Source: Streptomyces sp. NBC_01775 (GTDB lineage Bacteria; Actinomycetota; Actinomycetes; Streptomycetales; Streptomycetaceae). Taken from it: 64,000 nucleotides of DNA. Under the pieces are notes generated by a model. It searched no databases, was not told where the DNA came from, and saw nothing but the letters and a program-made list of their open reading frames with translations. This document shows positions 1-8,006 of the stretch, piece by piece (the first letter of the stretch is position 1; every line of letters starts with the position of its first letter). Both the position numbers and the translations under genes were made by a program. Location: the NCBI RefSeq assembly GCF_035917675.1, contig NZ_CP109104.1:3472001-3536000 (forward strand). The letters run 5' to 3'.

Positions 1-2
1 CC

Positions 3-170
3 GGCCACGGTGCCGGGCTCACCGCTCTCTCGTCCTCCGCGGCGAACGAAGCGATCAGACGGTTCGTCGCGGGCCGTATTCTTTGGTCGAAGGAAGAGCT
101 CGCGGAGCTGGACCGCTTGCGCGGACAGTGGCAGCGGGCCGTTCGAGCCGAGATGGTCAAGGCGGCGTGA
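3..170 (+). CDS. C-terminal end of an unidentified protein (partial)
   Basis: An open frame enters from the left edge and ends at TGA 168-170, giving 55 residues. The tail is helical and charged, with WSKEELAELDRLRGQWQRA followed by VRAEMVKAA. Codons are G/C-ended like the neighbouring genes, so it looks like a genuine gene end. The start lies outside the window and I do not recognise the family. No gene follows until 351. Confidence 0.5.
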   Translation, partial: GHGAGLTALSSSAANEAIRRFVAGRILWSKEELAELDRLRGQWQRAVRAEMVKAA

Positions 171-350
171 GGGCCGCCGTCTTGACCCTCTCCTCTTCCC
201 CTCTCCTCTCTCCCGCCCAAGACCCTTTGTCCTGAACGGGGTCTCGCCACCCGCTCCTTGATCCGCAAGCATGTAGCCCGACGCGGGGCCCGCAGGCCCA
301 CAGGGGCGGCGGTGCATGGGGAGACGGGGCATGGGGAGACGGGTGCCGGC

Positions 351-1337
351 ATGAAAAAGCTGAGCCTATGGCGACAGCACGTATCCGCACGCCTTCGGGG
401 GCTCCCCCCGCTCCCCCCGGATTCGGACCGCGCTTCGGACCCCGCCCCGCCCTCCGAGAGCGGGAGCCCTTCCGGGGCGGAGCCGGCGCCGGCTTCCGAC
501 GGGGACATCGAGCAGGAGCGGGAGCTGGCGCAGGAGAGGGCCGCTGAGGCGGCCAGGCGGGGGCGGTGGCGGCTCGCTGCCGCAGGGGCCCTGTTCGCGA
601 CGCTGGTGCTCCCGCGAGTGACCGACGTCCCTGGATACTCTGACGGCGCCGCGGCCCAGCCCACCCCCAGCAGCAGTGCCAGCAGCGTCCCGGCCTACCC
701 GTCGGCGGGGACGGGCGGCACCCCCTCCCCCACGGCCTCACCCTCCCTCCCGGGCCCGGCCGCGAGCAGGCCGCTGCCGAGTCCGCCCGGCGAGCCCCCC
801 TCGCCCGGTGCCACCGGGCCCGCGGCCGGCGCCGAATCCCTCACGGGCGCGTTCCGTTCCGTCGAGGCGGGCCAGTGCCTGACCATCCACAGCAACGGCA
901 CCGGCTGGAGCCGCCCGGCGCCGACCCCCGCCACCCGCGTCGGGTGCGGCGACGAGAGGGCCTATGTGCGCGTGACGGCCGTACGCGACGACGAGGGCGG
1001 CACCTGTCCGGCCGGGAACGGCCGAGCGGCCTGGACGCACGGTGGGACCTCGCTGTGCCTCACCCGGCAATTCCGCGTCGACCAGTGCCTGCTCGCCGAG
1101 TCCGACGGCGGCCAACTGCGGGCCGCCCTCATGTCGGCGCCCGCGTGCTCGACCCAGCGGCCCTCGGGCAAGTACGACCGTCTGCTCACCATCACCGCCG
1201 TCCACGACGCCGGCTCCTCCGCGTCCGCCCCCTGCCGCGACGACGACCGGAGCAGGGACGGGGAGCACGCCCGCTACTGGACGTGGAAGGTGGACGGCGG
1301 CAGCCGCACCCTGTGTGCGGCGGACGCCACGGAGTGA
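351..1337 (+). CDS. membrane-anchored protein with two LppU-like cysteine-rich domains
   Basis: A 328-residue protein: a charged cytoplasmic N-terminus with an acidic helix, one membrane segment at about residues 75-95, a Ser/Pro/Thr-rich linker and an extracellular C-terminal half. That half carries two tandem modules with the pattern GQCL...VGC...AYVRV...TCPAG...SLCL, then DQCL...ACS...PCR...TLCA. This resembles the LppU/SCO3897-type small exported domains of actinobacteria. I chose ATG 351 because the only earlier in-frame start is TTG 258, which adds a featureless extension. A 15-bp direct repeat around 314-342 just precedes the start, and the ribosome site is weak. Function unknown; probably a cell-envelope protein. 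Confidence 0.7.
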   Translation: MKKLSLWRQHVSARLRGLPPLPPDSDRASDPAPPSESGSPSGAEPAPASDGDIEQERELAQERAAEAARRGRWRLAAAGALFATLVLPRVTDVPGYSDGAAAQPTPSSSASSVPAYPSAGTGGTPSPTASPSLPGPAASRPLPSPPGEPPSPGATGPAAGAESLTGAFRSVEAGQCLTIHSNGTGWSRPAPTPATRVGCGDERAYVRVTAVRDDEGGTCPAGNGRAAWTHGGTSLCLTRQFRVDQCLLAESDGGQLRAALMSAPACSTQRPSGKYDRLLTITAVHDAGSSASAPCRDDDRSRDGEHARYWTWKVDGGSRTLCAADATE

Positions 1338-1360
1338 GGCCGGGACGGGGCCGGATTCCC

Positions 1361-1392
1361 GGGGCTGGACGAGGACGAGGACCGGGAACCGG
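1361..1392. terminator. hairpin between convergent genes
   Basis: Arms 1361-1372 and 1382-1392 (CCGG-A-TTCCCGG against CCGGGAACCGG) pair over 11 bp with one bulged base. It lies 23 bases after the + strand stop at 1337 and before the minus-strand stop at 1448, so it could end both transcripts. There is no T-run, which is normal for high-GC actinomycetes. Confidence 0.5.
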
Positions 1393-1447
1393 GGTGAGTC
1401 GGAGGCGCCGGGATCAGCCGGGAGAGTCCGGCGGGCTACGGCCTGTC

Positions 1448-2521
1448 CTACAGCTGCGGGTAGTCGGTGTAGCCGTGGTGGTCGCCGCCGTAGAAGGTGG
1501 AGGGGTCGGGTGTGTTGTAGGGGCCCTGGGCGGCCAGGCGGGCGGGGAGGTCCGGGTTGGCGAGGAACAGCGCGCCGAAGGCGATCATGTCCGTGGTGCC
1601 GTCCTGTATGAGGCTGAGGGTGTCCGGGCCGGTGGGCTCGGGGTGGGTGAACGGGTTGAGGATGAACGAGGCGGGCCAGGTCTTGCGCAGGCGCGTGGTC
1701 AGTGTTCGGTCGGCGCCTTCGAGCATGTGCAGATAGGCGAGGTTCAGATCGCCGAGCTGGCTGACCAGGGTGGTGTAGGTGTTCTCCACATCTGCCGCAT
1801 CCGTCTCGGCAATGTCGTTGTAGGGGTTGCCGGGGGAGATGCGGAAGCCGGTGCGGTGGCTGCCGATCGCTTCTGCGACGGCGGCGGCCACTTCCAGGCC
1901 GAAGCGGACCCGGCCGGTGACGTCGCCGCCCCAGTCGTCGGTGCGCCGGTTGGTGTTGGGTGCGAGAAACTGGTGGATCAGGTAGCCGTTGGCACCGTGG
2001 ATCTCCACGCCGTCGAAGCCGGCGGTGATCGCCTTGCGTGCCGCGTCGGTGAAGTCGGTTATGGTGCGGGCGATGGCGTCGGCGTCCAGCTCTTGCGGGG
2101 TGACGAAGTCCATCGGTCCCTGGTGAGTGAAGACCTGGCCCTCGGCGGCGACGGGCGAAGGGGCGACGGGGCTCAGGCCGTCGGGAAGCAGGCTGGGGTG
2201 ACCGATGCGGCCGGTGTGCATCAGCTGCGCGAAGATCACGCCACCGTTGAGGTGGACGGAGTCGGTGACCTTGCGCCAGGCGGCCACCTGCTCCGGCGAG
2301 TGCAGGCCCGGTGTGTCGGGGTATCCCTGACCGACCACGGAGGGCTGGATTCCTTCGGTGACGATGAGGCCCGCACTCGCGCGCTGGCTGTAGTAGGCCG
2401 CCATCAGACCGGTCGCGGTGGCTCCCGGTCCGTAGGCCCGGCTGCGGGTCATCGGCGCCATCACAATGCGGTTGGCCAGCGACTGGCCGGCCACATCGAT
2501 CGGGGCGAATGCGTGCGTCAT
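1448..2521 (-). CDS. old yellow enzyme family FMN-dependent alkene reductase
   Basis: A 357-residue TIM-barrel flavoprotein of the NemA/OYE type, which uses NAD(P)H and FMN to reduce activated C=C bonds of enals, enones, maleimides or nitro compounds. Family marks are visible: NRIVMAPMTRSRA near the N-terminus, the HTGR block, the segment GFDGVEIHGANGYLIHQFL, NRRTDDWGG, and the late GALFLANPDLPARL flavin region. Start ATG 2521 is preceded by AGGGAGATTCCC, a good ribosome site; the longer frame upstream is unlikely. It is third in a minus-strand set after a quinone-oxidoreductase-like gene and a MarR gene, which suggests an electrophile or oxidant response module. A hairpin upstream suggests it also has its own promoter. 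Confidence 0.93.
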   Translation of the reverse strand: MTHAFAPIDVAGQSLANRIVMAPMTRSRAYGPGATATGLMAAYYSQRASAGLIVTEGIQPSVVGQGYPDTPGLHSPEQVAAWRKVTDSVHLNGGVIFAQLMHTGRIGHPSLLPDGLSPVAPSPVAAEGQVFTHQGPMDFVTPQELDADAIARTITDFTDAARKAITAGFDGVEIHGANGYLIHQFLAPNTNRRTDDWGGDVTGRVRFGLEVAAAVAEAIGSHRTGFRISPGNPYNDIAETDAADVENTYTTLVSQLGDLNLAYLHMLEGADRTLTTRLRKTWPASFILNPFTHPEPTGPDTLSLIQDGTTDMIAFGALFLANPDLPARLAAQGPYNTPDPSTFYGGDHHGYTDYPQL

Positions 2522-2743
2522 GGGAATCTCCCTGCTTTCACGAAGGATGGAAGAAAAGAAGAGCCGGCTGCGGCGCGGCTGCTCTGAGGGCAGTTCTTGC
2601 GCACCGGCCGAACGGCGGGATCTGCGCCCGTGTGGCGCCGGCGGGCCTACGGTGCGCCGGCGTGCGTACACGTGCGTTCCTCAACCGCCGCGGTGGTGCG
2701 CCACTCATACGCGGCGTCGAGGCGTCCGCGGAGGGTTCTTGTC

Positions 2744-2788
2744 GCCCCGCGCAGAGCGCCCTCGGGGCGCCCTGGCTCCGCGCGGGGC
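2744..2788 (-). terminator. nested hairpin in the 325-base gap between MarR and OYE genes
   Basis: The gap 2522-2846 holds no gene. Within it, gccccgcgc (2744-2752) pairs perfectly with gcgcggggc (2780-2788), enclosing a smaller GCGCC hairpin. It lies about 60 bases past the MarR stop, so it may end or attenuate the upstream transcript. The rest of the gap probably carries the OYE promoter, but I see no convincing -35/-10 pair. Confidence 0.4.
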
Positions 2789-2846
2789 AGGGGCGGTCGG
2801 CCTGGCGAGTGGGCCGCCCGGTCGTGCCTGATTACCTGACGGGTAC

Positions 2847-3311
2847 CTACTGGCTGAGGTCCCTGAGCGACTTCTCGATGGTGTGCGCACACGTGGTGAA
2901 CATCTCGACCTGGTCAGGGGTCAGATCGCGCACGGAAATCTGCTCCAGGGTGCGCCACATGTCGGCGATGGGCTCCTGAAGGGCGCGGCCGGCATCGGTG
3001 AGGCTGACCACCATGACCCGCCGGTCGTGGGGAGCGGGCTCCCGGGTGAGCAGTCCGGCCTCCTGCATGCGGCGCAGTGACTTGGAGACGGTGGAGTGGT
3101 CGAGGCCGGCACGCTCAAGCAGTTCTGCCTGTGTCTGGCCGTCGTGGTCGAAGAGCTGCATCAGCAGCAGTTCCTGTCCCGGGTGCAGGTTCAGGGCGCG
3201 CAGCATGGCGGCGGCGTGGGCGCGGTGGGCGCGGGCGAGCTGGAAGATGGTGTAGCTCAATCGTCCGTCGCGCGCCGCGTTCGGCAGCTCCGATGAGGTG
3301 GTGTCGGACAT
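2847..3311 (-). CDS. MarR family transcriptional regulator
   Basis: A 154-residue winged-helix regulator. The helix-turn-helix lies at about residues 58-80 (QTQAELLERAGLDHSTVSKS) and the wing has the typical DRRVMVVSLTDAGRA. MarR proteins are dimeric repressors released by phenolics, oxidants or electrophiles. It begins 35 bases after the quinone-oxidoreductase-like gene stops and precedes the OYE gene, so it is probably the local regulator. The palindromic sites at 4306-4356 are the obvious candidate operators. No redox cysteine is visible in the protein, so ligand sensing is more likely than thiol oxidation. Confidence 0.92.
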   Translation of the reverse strand: MSDTTSSELPNAARDGRLSYTIFQLARAHRAHAAAMLRALNLHPGQELLLMQLFDHDGQTQAELLERAGLDHSTVSKSLRRMQEAGLLTREPAPHDRRVMVVSLTDAGRALQEPIADMWRTLEQISVRDLTPDQVEMFTTCAHTIEKSLRDLSQ

Positions 3312-3346
3312 TGCTGCTCCCTCATCACAAGAGTGGGGTTGACCGG

Positions 3347-4261
3347 TCAGTTGACGATGAGGACGAGCTTGCCACGGTTGTGGCCGGCATCGCTGGCCTG
3401 CTGCGCCTTGGCGGCTTCTGCCAGCGGGTAGGTGGCGCTGAGGGTGGTCACCAGTGTGCCGTCGGCGGCCTGCTGGGCCAGTTCGGCCAGCCGCGCGGCG
3501 GAGCGGCGCTGCGGGCCCTCGGCGAAGACGATGCCGAGTTCGCGGGCGCGGAAGTCCGCGGTGGTGACGATCCGGCCGGTGCCGCCACGCAGGAGGATGG
3601 AGTCCTCCAGTGCGCCCTTGCCCGCGGCGTCGAAGACAGCGTCCACCCCTTCGCGGGCGAGCTCGCGGACTCGCTGGACCAGGTTGTCCCCGTAGACCAG
3701 CGCGGTCGCGCCGAGCGAGGTGACGTACTCCTGGTTGGCGGCTCCGGCAGTGCCGATAACGCGGGCGCCGCGTGCGACGGCGAGCTGGACGGCGATGGTG
3801 CCGAGCGCGCCGGACGCTCCGTGGATCAGCAGCGTTTCACCCGAGGTGACGTCGAGCAGGTCCAGCACGCGTTCGGCAGCGTCGCTCGCCACGGGCAGGG
3901 CGGCGGCGTGTGTCCAGTCCAGGCCGGCCGGCTTGGGCGCGAGGACGGCCGCGGGTGCCAGGGCGTACTGGGCGTAGGAGCCGGTGTCGGACCAGCCCAG
4001 GACCTCGTCCCCCACCTTGAGGTGGTCGTTGTCCTCGCCGACGGCGTCGACCACACCGGCGATCTCCCCGCCCGGCACGGCGGGCAGCGTGGTGGGGAAG
4101 ATGGCTTCCATGACACCGGAGCGGATCTTGCCGTCCACCGGGTTGACGCCGACAGCCTGTACACGCACACGGACCTGGCCGGGGCCGGGCTGAGGAATGT
4201 CGATCTCCGTCTCGCGCAGGACCTCGGTGCCGCCGAACGTGTCGAAAACAATGGCCTTCAT
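3347..4261 (-). CDS. NADP-dependent quinone oxidoreductase-like MDR protein
   Basis: A 304-residue medium-chain dehydrogenase/reductase of the zinc-independent quinone oxidoreductase type. It has the N-terminal GroES-like fold (MKAIVFDTFGG, GVNPVDGKIRSG) and a nucleotide-binding Rossmann segment, LIHGASGALGTIAVQLA, at about residues 143-159. The zinc-ligand pattern of true alcohol dehydrogenases is absent. Start ATG 4261 follows GAGGAGACCACAGTC, an excellent ribosome site. It is first in the minus-strand set with MarR and OYE, directly behind the palindrome-rich promoter. Likely role: one- or two-electron reduction of quinones or enones. Confidence 0.92.
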   Translation of the reverse strand: MKAIVFDTFGGTEVLRETEIDIPQPGPGQVRVRVQAVGVNPVDGKIRSGVMEAIFPTTLPAVPGGEIAGVVDAVGEDNDHLKVGDEVLGWSDTGSYAQYALAPAAVLAPKPAGLDWTHAAALPVASDAAERVLDLLDVTSGETLLIHGASGALGTIAVQLAVARGARVIGTAGAANQEYVTSLGATALVYGDNLVQRVRELAREGVDAVFDAAGKGALEDSILLRGGTGRIVTTADFRARELGIVFAEGPQRRSAARLAELAQQAADGTLVTTLSATYPLAEAAKAQQASDAGHNRGKLVLIVN

Positions 4262-4305
4262 GACTGTGGTCTCCTCGCGTCGTATGCCGTGCCGACCGCT
4301 TTCCG

Positions 4306-4356
4306 TGGCCAGCCACATAAAAGTAACACCGATTATGTGGCTAGCCAAGTAATCGC
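4306..4356 (-). promoter_or_regulatory. promoter with overlapping palindromic operators
   Basis: On the minus strand, TTGGCT (4349-4344) is spaced 17 bp from TACTTT (4326-4321), a plausible -35/-10 pair reading toward 4261. The -35 lies inside an imperfect 26-bp palindrome at 4331-4356, with outer arms CGATTA/TAATCG around a perfect core TGGCTAGCCA. A second site at 4306-4320 (tggccagccacataa) is a 14/15 inverted copy of 4334-4348 and would cover the start of transcription. Two repressor sites flanking one promoter fits the adjacent MarR gene; the assignment of the regulator is inference. Confidence 0.65.
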
Positions 4357-4556
4357 TTCGAGGGGATCCCGGAGGCAACTGCCGGTCGTGCTCGACATGC
4401 CGGGCAGGTCGCCGGCATCCTCCGCGCCGCCGAGCTGGACGGTGTCGAGCGGGCCGCGCTCGTGAGCTGGACGATGGTGAGCGGGCCGCGCTCGGCCGGG
4501 GCGTCACCGTACGGCGCGGCCAGGGCGTCCCGACGCTCCCCGCCCGGCGCAAGGCC

Positions 4557-5216
4557 CTAGCCGAGGACGCGGCGGCGCCAGCCGGGCGTGGCGCCCACGA
4601 CGGCCACGGCGCCCAGCACCAGCACGAAAGGCAGCGCGAAGCCCGGCAGCGCCAGATACGGAATCGCGGAGAGGGCGGCCAGCGCGCAGTACAGGGCCCC
4701 CGCCAGGGAGAGAAAGCACTGGGTGCGCGGCGGGCCCTCCTTGTTGAGGCGTACGACCAGCGCGGCGCAGACCGCGGCCCACAGCGCCGCACGCGGCTCA
4801 CCGAAGCTCATCGCGTCGCGCGCCTCGCCCAGCAGCCGGAACCACCACTGGACCCCCAGCGTGGCCTGGAGGTGCGGGAAGTCGGCAGCGTAGTGCGGGA
4901 GTTCGACGCCGGGGCGTACCCGTTCGCCCAGCGCGGCGACGTCCTGGCGCACGAACTCCGTGATGAGCAGCAGCGCGACGCCGATCGCCTGTGCGAGCCC
5001 GGCCGGCCAGCCCACCGTCCAGGCCCGCGCGGATGCCCGCGGCCGAAGCCGCGCCCTTATGCGGGGGAGCGTGGCGCCCGCGCGGCCCGCGGCCTCGCGA
5101 CTCGTGCCCTCGCGGCCCGCGGCCTCGCGACTCGCGGCCTCCTGGCCCGGGTTCGGCTTCGTCGGGCCCGGATTCGGCTCGCTCGGGCCCGGGTCTGTCT
5201 CTGTCACCGCGCTCAC
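4557..5216 (-). CDS. integral membrane protein, unknown function
   Basis: A 219-residue protein. The first 65 residues are a Pro/Glu/Ala/Arg-rich, low-complexity cytoplasmic tail with repeats (NPGP, EAAGRE). Four hydrophobic segments follow at about residues 75-90, 140-160, 168-185 and 190-207, ending in a basic tail GWRRRVLG. The tail is encoded by short direct repeats (gcggcctcgcgactcg and relatives). It is transcribed divergently from the winged-helix gene at 5303 across 86 bases. I do not recognise the family. Confidence 0.7.
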   Translation of the reverse strand: MSAVTETDPGPSEPNPGPTKPNPGQEAASREAAGREGTSREAAGRAGATLPRIRARLRPRASARAWTVGWPAGLAQAIGVALLLITEFVRQDVAALGERVRPGVELPHYAADFPHLQATLGVQWWFRLLGEARDAMSFGEPRAALWAAVCAALVVRLNKEGPPRTQCFLSLAGALYCALAALSAIPYLALPGFALPFVLVLGAVAVVGATPGWRRRVLG

Positions 5217-5302
5217 TCCCCGCTCCCCCGTCTCCCGCCCTGGGCGGCACGTTCATGGTCTTGCGGCCACATCCTGGCCGCAAGGGGCCGTAGCGTCATG
5301 GC

Positions 5303-6577
5303 ATGACGACGCAGCCGCAGCCCGCCGCCACCCGCCCGTGCCTGACCTGGCCCCAGGCCAACGCCCGCCGCCTCGCCCGCGGTTATCTCACCACCCCGGC
5401 GCCGGACGCGGTAGGCCTCCCGGAGATCGCGGGCGTCATGCTGGGCGCGCACGCGCAGGTGCTGTCGGCGGCGGAGGTGTCGCTGGCGATGCGGGCGGCG
5501 CCCGGCACGACCCGTGCCCACGTACGCCACGCGCTGTGGACCGAGCACAGCCTGGTCAAGACGTACGGCCCACGCGGCACGGTGCATCTGCTGGCGACCG
5601 AGGACCTGCCGATGTGGACGGGCGCGCTGTCGGCGACACCCCGTCCGGCCGGCATGCGGATGAAGGGCACCGACGGGGCCGTGCTGCTGGACGCCGACCA
5701 GCTCGCCGCCGTCGTCGCCGCGATCGGGGACGCGCTCGCGGACGCCGAGCTGACCGTGGACGAGCTGACGGAGGCCGTCGCCGCGCGGGCGGGCGGCTGG
5801 GCCGCCGACCGGGTCATGAGCGCCTTCCAGGACAACTGGCCCCGCTGGCGGGCCGCGACGGCGTACGCCGCGCACGCCGGTGCGCTGTGCTTCGGGCACA
5901 ACCGGGGACGCAAGGTCACGTACACCAACCCGCACCGCTGGCTGCCCGGCTTCCGGCCCCTGGACGCGGACACGGCGCTGAGCGCGCTCGTCCGCCGCTA
6001 TCTGCACGCCTACGGCCCGGCGCTCCCGGCCCACTTCGCCAAGTGGCTCGCGGCGCCGAGCGGCTGGGCGAACGGTGTCTTCGAGGCGATGGAGAGCGCC
6101 GGTGAGCTGGAACGGGTGACGTTGGAGGCGGGGCCGGTCGAGGCGTGGCGGGTCGCGGGCGACACCGGATACGTCGGGGTCGGCGGGTACGTCGGGGTCG
6201 GCGGGTACGTCGGGCCCACGGATGAGGCCGGGGCTTCCGCTCCGGCGGCACCGGGCGTGCGGCTGCTGCCCTACTTCGACGCGTTCAGCATCGCCTCCCA
6301 CCCCCGTGAGCTGCTGTTTCCCGGGCGCGCCTACGAGCGGGCCCTCACGGGCGGGCAGGCGGGCAACTATCCCGTTCTGCTGATCGACGGGACGGTGGCG
6401 GGCGTCTGGCACCAGCGCCGCGCGGGGCGCCGTCTCCACGTGACCGTCGAGCCGCTGGGCGCTCTCGGCGCGGCGCACCGGACGGCACTGGAGGACGAGG
6501 TGGCGCGGCTGGCGCACATACAGGAGGCCGAGGCCGAACTGACCGTAGGGCCGGTGACGGTGGGACCGCACGCCTGA
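5303..6577 (+). CDS. winged-helix DNA-binding domain protein (HTH_42/AlkZ-like superfamily)
   Basis: A 424-residue protein resembling the broad winged-helix family that includes AlkZ/YcaQ DNA glycosylases. Supporting segments are ARRLARGYL, the LGAHAQV block at about residues 47-53 where glycosylases have a QxQ motif, and the TYGPRGTVHLL strand. The catalytic Gln pair is not preserved as such (AHAQ), so a repair activity is uncertain. Residues about 290-305 hold a tandem insertion GYVGVG repeated 2.5 times, encoded by an 18-bp repeat (6170-6214). The start ATG has no strong ribosome site; the next in-frame start is much later. Confidence 0.75.
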   Translation: MTTQPQPAATRPCLTWPQANARRLARGYLTTPAPDAVGLPEIAGVMLGAHAQVLSAAEVSLAMRAAPGTTRAHVRHALWTEHSLVKTYGPRGTVHLLATEDLPMWTGALSATPRPAGMRMKGTDGAVLLDADQLAAVVAAIGDALADAELTVDELTEAVAARAGGWAADRVMSAFQDNWPRWRAATAYAAHAGALCFGHNRGRKVTYTNPHRWLPGFRPLDADTALSALVRRYLHAYGPALPAHFAKWLAAPSGWANGVFEAMESAGELERVTLEAGPVEAWRVAGDTGYVGVGGYVGVGGYVGPTDEAGASAPAAPGVRLLPYFDAFSIASHPRELLFPGRAYERALTGGQAGNYPVLLIDGTVAGVWHQRRAGRRLHVTVEPLGALGAAHRTALEDEVARLAHIQEAEAELTVGPVTVGPHA

Positions 6578-6710
6578 GCGGAGTCTCGTTCCGCACCGGC
6601 GCCTCGGGTGGCGCGCGGCACTGGTGCTTCGGCGCCATGCGGGAGCGCTGACGTTCCGGGCGGCGCGGAACAGCGCCGGGCGGGCCGGTGGCCGGTGCGA
6701 GGATGCCGGG

Positions 6711-7643
6711 ATGACGGTCGACACCACCACCTGGAACATCCGCCCGTTCGACGGCCTGGAGGGCATCGTCCCCGGCGGCATACGGCTGGGCGAGCCCCGC
6801 GCCGCTCTCGCCCAGCGCTTCGCCGCCGCCTTCGGTGAACGCCTCGGAGAGCGGCGGACGTTCAGGAAGGGCGCCACGGCCACCGGCCTGTGCGACCACT
6901 ACCCGGAAGGCGGGCTCATCCTCTTCCACGACGACCGCGAGCGCCTCGTCTACGTCGAGGTGTTCGAACCGGCCCCCGTCGCGTACGAGGGCATTCCCCT
7001 GCTCGAGCGTCCCTACGGCGAGGTCGTCGCCGAACTGCGCGGGCGCGGCTGCCGCCTGGTGGAGGACGAGAGCGGCTGCGAGGTCCCCGAGGCGGGCTTC
7101 AACCTCAGCGCGGACCCCGATGAGCCGGAGGAGCCCGTCGAGTCCGTCGGAGTGCTCACCCGGGGGCGCGGTCAGGAGGACGGGCCCCCGCCGGGGATGA
7201 CGGACGGCCCGCGCCTGCCCGGCACGGACACCCACCGCATCGTGCCGCACCAGGGAACGGAGACGGTGCGGCTGGGCGAGGACCGCCACGCGCTGCGGGC
7301 CCGGCTGGGAGCCACGCTCGCCTCCCGGCCGGCGTACGGCGGGGCCGCGCAGGACTGGTACCACGAGCACGGACTCATCCTCACGTTCGACGCCGCCGAC
7401 CGCCTCACGACGCTGGCCGTCAGCTACGCCGGGCGCACCGGCACCGCCACCTTGGAGGGCGTCCAGCTCCTGGGCCGCCCGTACGAGGAGGTCGTCGCCG
7501 ACCTCACAGGCGCCGGCGTCCGCGTCGTCCCCGGCGAGCTGTCGGCCCGCCTGCCCGACCATGGGGTCACTTTGCACCTGATCGCCTACACGAATCCGGC
7601 GCTGCCGGTGTGTGCGGTACTGCTGGGCGGCCCGGCCGCGTAG
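6711..7643 (+). CDS. protein of two tandem ~115-residue modules, unknown function
   Basis: A 310-residue protein built from an internal duplication. Module 1 (about residues 12-140) and module 2 (about 185-305) share the order: LGE...ALxxRxGA, a CDHYPEGGLILFHD / DWYHEHGLILTFD strand pair, an LLxRPYxEVVAxLxGxG helix, and a final segment where each reads SVGVL or CAVLL. The linker is acidic and Pro/Gly-rich. There is no signal peptide or membrane segment. ATG 6711 is chosen because it follows GAGGATGCCGGG; the upstream TTG adds an Arg-rich, non-conserved stretch. I do not recognise the family. Confidence 0.75.
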   Translation: MTVDTTTWNIRPFDGLEGIVPGGIRLGEPRAALAQRFAAAFGERLGERRTFRKGATATGLCDHYPEGGLILFHDDRERLVYVEVFEPAPVAYEGIPLLERPYGEVVAELRGRGCRLVEDESGCEVPEAGFNLSADPDEPEEPVESVGVLTRGRGQEDGPPPGMTDGPRLPGTDTHRIVPHQGTETVRLGEDRHALRARLGATLASRPAYGGAAQDWYHEHGLILTFDAADRLTTLAVSYAGRTGTATLEGVQLLGRPYEEVVADLTGAGVRVVPGELSARLPDHGVTLHLIAYTNPALPVCAVLLGGPAA

Positions 7644-7719
7644 TCGGTCTCCCCCGGGGCCCGGTCCGGCTCCGGGCGTGCGCAGGCGGCATCCGCACCT
7701 GCTACGGCGTGCCGGCGAG

Positions 7720-7923
7720 CTAGCCCATCAGGGCGTACGTCTGCTGCGGGGTCAGCGGGGCGACGGGAAGCGGTCCTTGTGCGGCTTCCGTGCGCAGTCC
7801 GTCCAGCAGGAGGGCGACTTGGCGGCGCCAGCCGTCGGGCGCGGCGTAGCACCTGGAACGCGGGCCGGGTTGCGGCAGACCGGCCGCGACCCGGTGCCCC
7901 GGCGAGGCCGGCAGCGCAGCCAT
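7720..7923 (-). pseudogene. C-terminal remnant of a TetR family regulator
   Basis: A 67-codon frame reads MAALPASPGH...DGWRRQVALLLDGLRTEAA, ending PLTPQQTYALMG. The DGWRRQxALLLDGLR and PLTPxQxYAL pattern is typical of the ligand-domain tail of Streptomyces TetR/AcrR regulators. No helix-turn-helix or ligand-domain core lies upstream; the OmpA-like gene begins there instead. I read this as the stump of a deleted regulator gene rather than a functional small protein. Confidence 0.5.
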
Positions 7924-8006
7924 GCGGGCGGCGCGCCGCCTGGGGAGTGGGGCCCGAAGCGCGGGCCACGGCCCGCTTCCCCGCTCCTCCGCCCCTCTCC
8001 CCCCGC

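Noticed and set aside
875..2587. 570-codon + strand frame across the gap and OYE gene
   Set aside because: It runs antisense to the OYE gene and out of frame with the 351-1337 protein; no motif.
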